A stretch of 11,791 bases of DNA from Micractinium sp. NFX-FRZ (lineage: Eukaryota; Chlorophyta; Trebouxiophyceae; Chlorellales; Chlorellaceae): contig JAPTJF010000817.1 of NCBI GenBank assembly GCA_029339195.1, positions 1 through 11,791 on the forward strand. The letters are read 5' to 3'. Below are positions 7,909-11,791 of this stretch, in pieces. Below the pieces are notes generated by a model. It did no database searches. It was not told the DNA's origin and saw only the letters and a list, made by a program, of their open reading frames with translations. The translations under genes were made by a program, and so were the position numbers. Numbering within the stretch: position 1 is the stretch's first letter; the number at the start of each line of letters is the position of its first letter.

Positions 7909-8757
7909 AACAGGTAGCTTTGGTAGCTGTTGCAGGCTGGGCCTGGGGATATGACATCAAACCTGGGCTACTCTCAGCACGTCTGGCTGCTATGCTTGCT
8001 GACCTTGCTGCTCCCTGGCCCTTCCTGCTTCCTGGCACCGCTCCTTTCATCTGCATACGCACGAGTCTCCCTACCCCAACTCATCCGTTTTTTTGCGGGC
8101 TCGTTTCCTGTCCCCGGTGCTTTGCACCTCACAGCTTGGCAATTTGCGCGCCGCCCTGTACCCTCGTTCAACTGCCCACAGCCTGCAGCACTTTTCATTC
8201 TGACTGCCTCTGCAACCAACCCATCCATTCACTTGTATCACTGCGGTTCTCGTTCGCTCCGTGCTTTGCCCGCCTGCTGCTCCTCCCTTTTCACCCAAGC
8301 TCTCCATGTACTGCTGCTCGCTCGTGCCCACATCATTTTAACCAGTCTGCTGCGTCCCAGTCAGCACCCTTGACACAACGCTTAAGATCTCCTGGCAAAA
8401 CACGTGCTCGACTGAGCAGATGGCCATTACAGGGCAGCTGTCTATGCCAGACTTGTAGGCTGCTGGTGCACCGCTATTTCTGCTGGTGCTGCTGCTGCTG
8501 CCCTGACCGTGGTCCCAGCCCATGCTTGCCTGGCCGATGGGAGGTGCGTACAGGACTGGGTGGCGCAGGCTGTCCACCTGTGCAGGTCAGTAGGTCAGCG
8601 TGGCAACACACACGACCAAATGTATCGGCGCTTGCGCCCTGCTGTGCATGCTGCCGTGTAACGGGGACCTCGGTTCCGGTCATGGGTAAGCATTGTGGTG
8701 CGTTGCGGCAACACTCGAAATTCTCATGACAATCGCAGCTCGGGCGCTTTGCAGCTG
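7909..8757 (+). other. 3' UTR of the 6514 gene and short upstream region of the 8758 gene
   Basis: These roughly 850 bases hold no convincing exon. The stretch from 7980 to 8350 is pyrimidine-rich on the plus strand, with a T7 run near 8089. The only TGTAA in it is at 8657-8661, so most of the region is probably the long 3' UTR of the preceding gene. The last 90 bases must serve the next gene. A possible 5' UTR intron there has donor GGGTAAGC (from 8686) and acceptor TTTGCAG (ending 8755). Confidence 0.55.
8657..8661 (+). terminator. TGTAA polyadenylation signal (candidate)
   Basis: TGTAA is the usual polyadenylation signal of chlorophyte green algae, normally placed about 10-20 bases before the cleavage site. 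This is the only copy between the stop at 7908 and the next start codon at 8758. Cleavage would fall near 8670-8685. Confidence 0.5.
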
Positions 8758-11646
8758 ATGGCAGCGAATGAAAGGGCGGCAGCAGCGGCTGCCAGCGAAA
8801 TTGTGCAGCGGATAGAGGGTGGCAAATGTCTGGAAGCAAGACATTTCCGGCGAGTGCAGGCTGAGTTCTACAGAAGGCCGGAAGCGCAGGCGGCCAGTTG
8901 GGCGGCGTTTGCCGAGGCGGTGAACGATGGCGCGCCGGCGGGGCGGCCCCGCCTTGTGGTGGTTGACGGCGAGGCTGCCAGCCATTGCGTAACCGACTTG
9001 ATTGAGGGTCAAATGGAAGGCGGCAACCCGGCGTGGCGGGCCAAGACTTTTTTACTAGCAGGGGACATCAATGCGGGCCAGCGGGCCGAGGGGCGGGCAT
9101 TGCTGCCGCAAGGCGTCCGATATGACGGGCACAGCTGGGGCGGAGCGCTGACAGCGGAGCCCAACTGCAGCAGCGCTACACCACCGGCCATCCTGAAGCA
9201 GAATGGCAGCTGGACACGGATTGATGGCAGCACCCAACAGAAGGTGGGCACGTCTGCCCTCCTGGCGGCACCGGGCACCTTTGTTATGGGAAGCAATTGG
9301 GAATTGCATGCTGGCACCAGGCCGCCAATGAGCACTGACGCACACGGAATGCGGAATGCACGTAGAGAAGGCACCAAGGGCAAAAACATACTTCTGACCC
9401 TGTCGCTGCTGCCGCCTGTCCCTGCCCTCCCTTGCAGTTTTTGGGCGTGAGGTGTCGGTTCTTCACAGAGGTGCCACCTGGCAGCCCTGAAGCGCGGGCA
9501 ATGGGCGTGGCCTCTGTTCGCCTGTATACCAGCAGGAAAGGCAAGGTTCACCACAACTTGGCGCAGCTGGCGCTGGGGGTGCCGCACCACATCAAGCTCG
9601 GCACCGTGGTCGCCATTCAAGGTGGGCCCAGCTGTATGGTGTTGTGCAGTGAACCCTGGCGGGTTGCGCTGCTGGTCACAATTGGCGGCCCCGGCCCCTC
9701 TTAATGCTCCTGCCGGTACCCTGGTGCTTCTGCTTGACAAGCACCGTGCTGCAAATCATGATTGAAATGAGTTCGGCTAGCTCCCATGAGCCTCCATGAC
9801 ATGACCGCTGGTCTTGCCCACTGCTGGTGCAGGGCTGCATGCCAAGCTGGACGGGCGGGCGCTGGTGGTGCGGGACGCCAGGAGCGACACAGCGGCAGTG
9901 GTGGTGCGCGCGCGTTCAGCCCTGTCGGACGCAGATGTGCTGGAAATCAACATACGTGTGCAGCAAGCGACGCAACAGCAAGACACTGTCAGGTGCTGTG
10001 CTTCTGATGACGCTTCTGCGCCTTCCGCCAAGCATGCCGGGATGGCGTCCTTGCTGATGCCGCTTCGCATGGGACTCCCCTGCCTGTTGTGACCCTAGTA
10101 CGGTGCTGGCAGCTGCTGGCAGTTCCAACTGACGCATGCCCTGGTCCTCATGCTGCAGGCTGGCGTATGTGCCCGACCCAACGCTGCAGCTCATCCATGT
10201 GCGGCGAGTGGCGGGCGGCCAGGGACGGCAGGACAGCGGGTCGGGGCAGGGCGAGGGAGACCGGGACGCAGGCAGCACCAGCGGCGGGCCAGGCGCCCCC
10301 ACTGCTGCAGAGGACGGGGATTTGATCGACCTGCTGTTAGGTGGGCAGGCGGCAGGCGCAGGGGCGCTGCTGCTGCAGGATGAGGGAGGCTACCTGGGAG
10401 GCTATGAGAGCCTGCAGGTTCTGCCAGCTGCAGGCAGCGCTGCAAGTGAGGGCGGCAGCAGCAGCGGCGCGCCATCCGAGGCAGAGGCGGCTGCAGACGA
10501 GGCAGCGGCAGCCGCAGCAGCAGCTGCGGCAGCAGGCCCGCACAACCTGTGGGAGGGGCTGAGCGACGCAGCGCTGGGTTCCTGGCTGGCGGCGCGGCTG
10601 CAGGAGCAGCTGCCGCTCGCCAAGCTGCTGCAGGTGTGTGAGCTGTGGGTGCCTGGGTGCCTGCGGGGCGGGCATCCCTGTTCGTGGGGCGGGCGCTCCT
10701 GGTTGGGAGGCGATGGGCTTGCCTGGGAGGGCTGGGCGTGCCTGGGTGGCGGGGGGTATGCTTGGGGCAGATGGGCAGCAAGGCAAGGCGAGTGGCGGGA
10801 AAGGTGGGGTTCCCTGTGGCAGCCTGCCAGTGGTAGGGAGGCCCTGTCGGGCATGGCACAAGGGCAGGGGCCACCCACCAGCAGCTGGCAGCATTTACGA
10901 GACTCATTCTGTGTGTTCCTGCCTTCCCGGCTTGCTCCCCTGCAGGCCCTGCTGCAGCAGCTGGGCCGCGCAGAGCTGGCGGCAGTGTACCAGGATGCAG
11001 TGGCCAGCATGCCGCCAGAAGGGGGCTCAGCAGGCCACAGCAGCGGCGGCAGCGGCGCAGGCAGTGTGGGCGGCGGCGGTGGGAGCAGCGATGGTGCAGG
11101 AGGGGCAGCGGCAGAGGAGACCCTGACTGCCCGGCTCATCCTGCTGGCACGGCAGCGGCTGGCGGCTGCGCAGGTTGAGGACAGGTGCGTGGCATGTTGC
11201 GTGGCTGCTTGTACCGCTGCTGGCGTCAGTCGCGCCCTGGCCATCCTGGACCTGGCGGGCCCAGCTGCGGCACGCAGGGCTACCGCCCGCCACGCTGTGC
11301 CAAAGTGCGCGTTTTGCTCAAATGTTGACCCATGTGCCCTGCAGGAAGCTGGCGCCCGCCGAGCCGCCGGTGCAGCCGGCGCCTGCAGCAGGCGGCAGCA
11401 GCGCGACAGAGGTGAGAGGGGAAGGGGCGGGCACCGCGTTCGCTCTCTGCTGCATCGCCCGCTGTCAGCACGCCCTGTTCCTGGCGAGCAGGGGCTGCGT
11501 GGTAGGCCAGCCCTGACGTACAACAGCTGACATCCGTGCTGCCCCCACTGGATGCACTGCAGGCGGGAGTGCGAGAGGACTTGGGAGACGGGGAGGCACC
11601 CGAGGCGGAGGGCGTGGTGCAGCAGCTGGCACGCCTGCACATGTAG
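8758..11646 (+). CDS. Hypothetical protein, 7 exons, about 576 aa, Ala- and Gly/Ser-rich C-terminal half
   Basis: I do not recognise this protein. Exons: 8758-9243, 9438-9621, 9833-9992, 10159-10633, 10946-11184, 11345-11411, 11527-11646 (stop TAG 11644-11646). All are GT-AG and phase-compatible. The first about 300 residues look like a mixed alpha/beta folded region: N-terminal helices (ASEIVQRIEGGKCLEARHF), then RLVVVDGEAASHCVTDLIEG, FLLAGDINAGQRAEGR, FLGVRCRFFTEVPPG, SVRLYTSRKGKVHHNLAQL, LGTVVAIQGLHAKLDGRALV and LAYVPDPTLQLIHVRRV. Exon 4 then carries disordered Gly/Ser/Asp-rich sequence and a poly-Ala run (about 392-403). After it come amphipathic helices (LWEGLSDAALGSWLAARLQ, ALLQQLGRAELAAVYQDAV), a Gly/Ser tract (about 462-490) and a final acidic-helical tail ending VVQQLARLHM. 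There is no signal peptide or membrane segment. Exon 7 could instead start at 11563, giving 564 aa. Intron 4 (312 bases) is stop-free and in frame. Confidence 0.65.
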
Positions 11647-11692
11647 CGATGGCCCGCGGAGGCGCCTCAAGGTGCCTCCGCGGGCTAATCGC
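11646..11692 (+). repeat. Long near-perfect inverted repeat (stem-loop) at the stop codon
   Basis: A 15-bp stem pairs 11652-11666 with 11671-11685 around a TCAA loop (11667-11670). One pair is G-T, which is a G-U wobble in RNA. After a small internal loop (11651 opposite 11686-11687) a further 5 bp pair 11646-11650 (GCGAT) with 11688-11692 (ATCGC). The structure starts at the last base of the stop codon, so it would be the first element of the 3' UTR. Confidence 0.85.
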
Positions 11693-11791
11693 GTGCTACA
11701 CTGATGGGCTGACGGCATAAGGCGGGCGTGCCACGGCCGTGAAGCCGGGGCGCGAGCGCCTTCGGGCAGGCAGGCGCCGGGTTGGAGACCC
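11693..11791. other. Sequence downstream of the 8758 gene; no gene seen
   Basis: These 99 GC-rich bases presumably belong to the 3' UTR or downstream spacer. No TGTAA is present before the window edge. The end is rich in small self-complementary pieces (GGGCGCGAGCGCC, GGGTTGGAGACCC), but I cannot assign a gene to it. Confidence 0.5.

Noticed and set aside
10136..11530. 464-codon plus-strand frame as a single-exon gene
   Set aside because: It joins exon 4, a stop-free intron and exon 5 of the 8758 gene, then runs out of frame. The upstream exons connect in phase and the ATG used has no support as a start.
11691..11703. Match to the 18S rRNA sequence GCTACACTGATG
   Set aside because: Only about a dozen bases match a conserved small-subunit rRNA segment, and the flanks do not resemble rRNA. 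I treat it as chance.
10402..11718. 438-codon open frame on the minus strand
   Set aside because: It is the antisense of the Ala/Gly/Ser-rich exons of the 8758 gene. The long open frame comes from high GC and GCA/GGC repeats, and its Ser/Ala/Cys/Pro composition shows no motif.
11773..11791. tRNA T-arm-like sequence (GCCGGGTTGGAGACCC) at the window edge
   Set aside because: The loop reads TTGGAGA rather than TTCRANN, and no D-arm or anticodon arm can be found in the preceding 90 bases. It is not supportable as a tRNA.
1..11791. Mobile elements, viral insertions, CRISPR arrays or defence systems
   Set aside because: I found no transposase, integrase or reverse transcriptase motifs, no long terminal repeats and no regularly spaced palindromic repeats. 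The only repeats are microsatellites, short tandem duplications and one inverted repeat.

Overview
The window looks like nuclear DNA of a GC-rich unicellular green alga, probably a Chlorella-type trebouxiophyte. This is inferred from four things: genes split into many short exons by GT-AG introns of about 115-345 bases, abundant CAGG and GGGT microsatellites inside introns, Ala/Gly/Ser-rich insertions in the predicted proteins, and an algal-type TGTAA polyadenylation signal. The one recognisable protein is plant-like. I see no bacterial operons, insertion sequences, CRISPR arrays, rRNA or tRNA genes.

Layout. Bases 1-244 probably hold the last intron and terminal exon of a plus-strand gene that begins outside the window. 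Bases 245-665 are a convergent 3' intergenic space. Bases 666-5967 on the minus strand are a complete 15-exon gene for mitochondrial D-2-hydroxyglutarate dehydrogenase. The exons join in phase throughout and give 529 residues with every expected FAD, substrate and metal motif. Bases 5968-6513 are a divergent promoter region shared with a plus-strand gene of four exons (6514-7908, 225 residues, unrecognised, possibly winged-helix-like with a basic tail). Its 3' UTR probably runs to a TGTAA signal at 8657. Only about 100 bases later a second unrecognised plus-strand gene starts (8758-11646, seven exons, about 576 residues). Its stop codon runs directly into a long inverted repeat at 11646-11692. 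The last 100 bases show no gene.

Only the dehydrogenase has an assignable role: oxidation of D-2-hydroxyglutarate to 2-oxoglutarate in mitochondria, linked to lysine and branched-chain amino acid breakdown in plants. Nothing in the sequence ties the two unknown genes to that pathway.

The most unusual structure lies in the introns of the dehydrogenase gene. In two of them the end of the upstream exon, with its 5' splice site, has been tandemly copied into the intron. One such copy (3347-3397) is still a potential in-frame 51-base cassette exon. The same gene has one GC-AG intron. Each of the two unknown genes has a 312-base intron that is in frame and free of stop codons.
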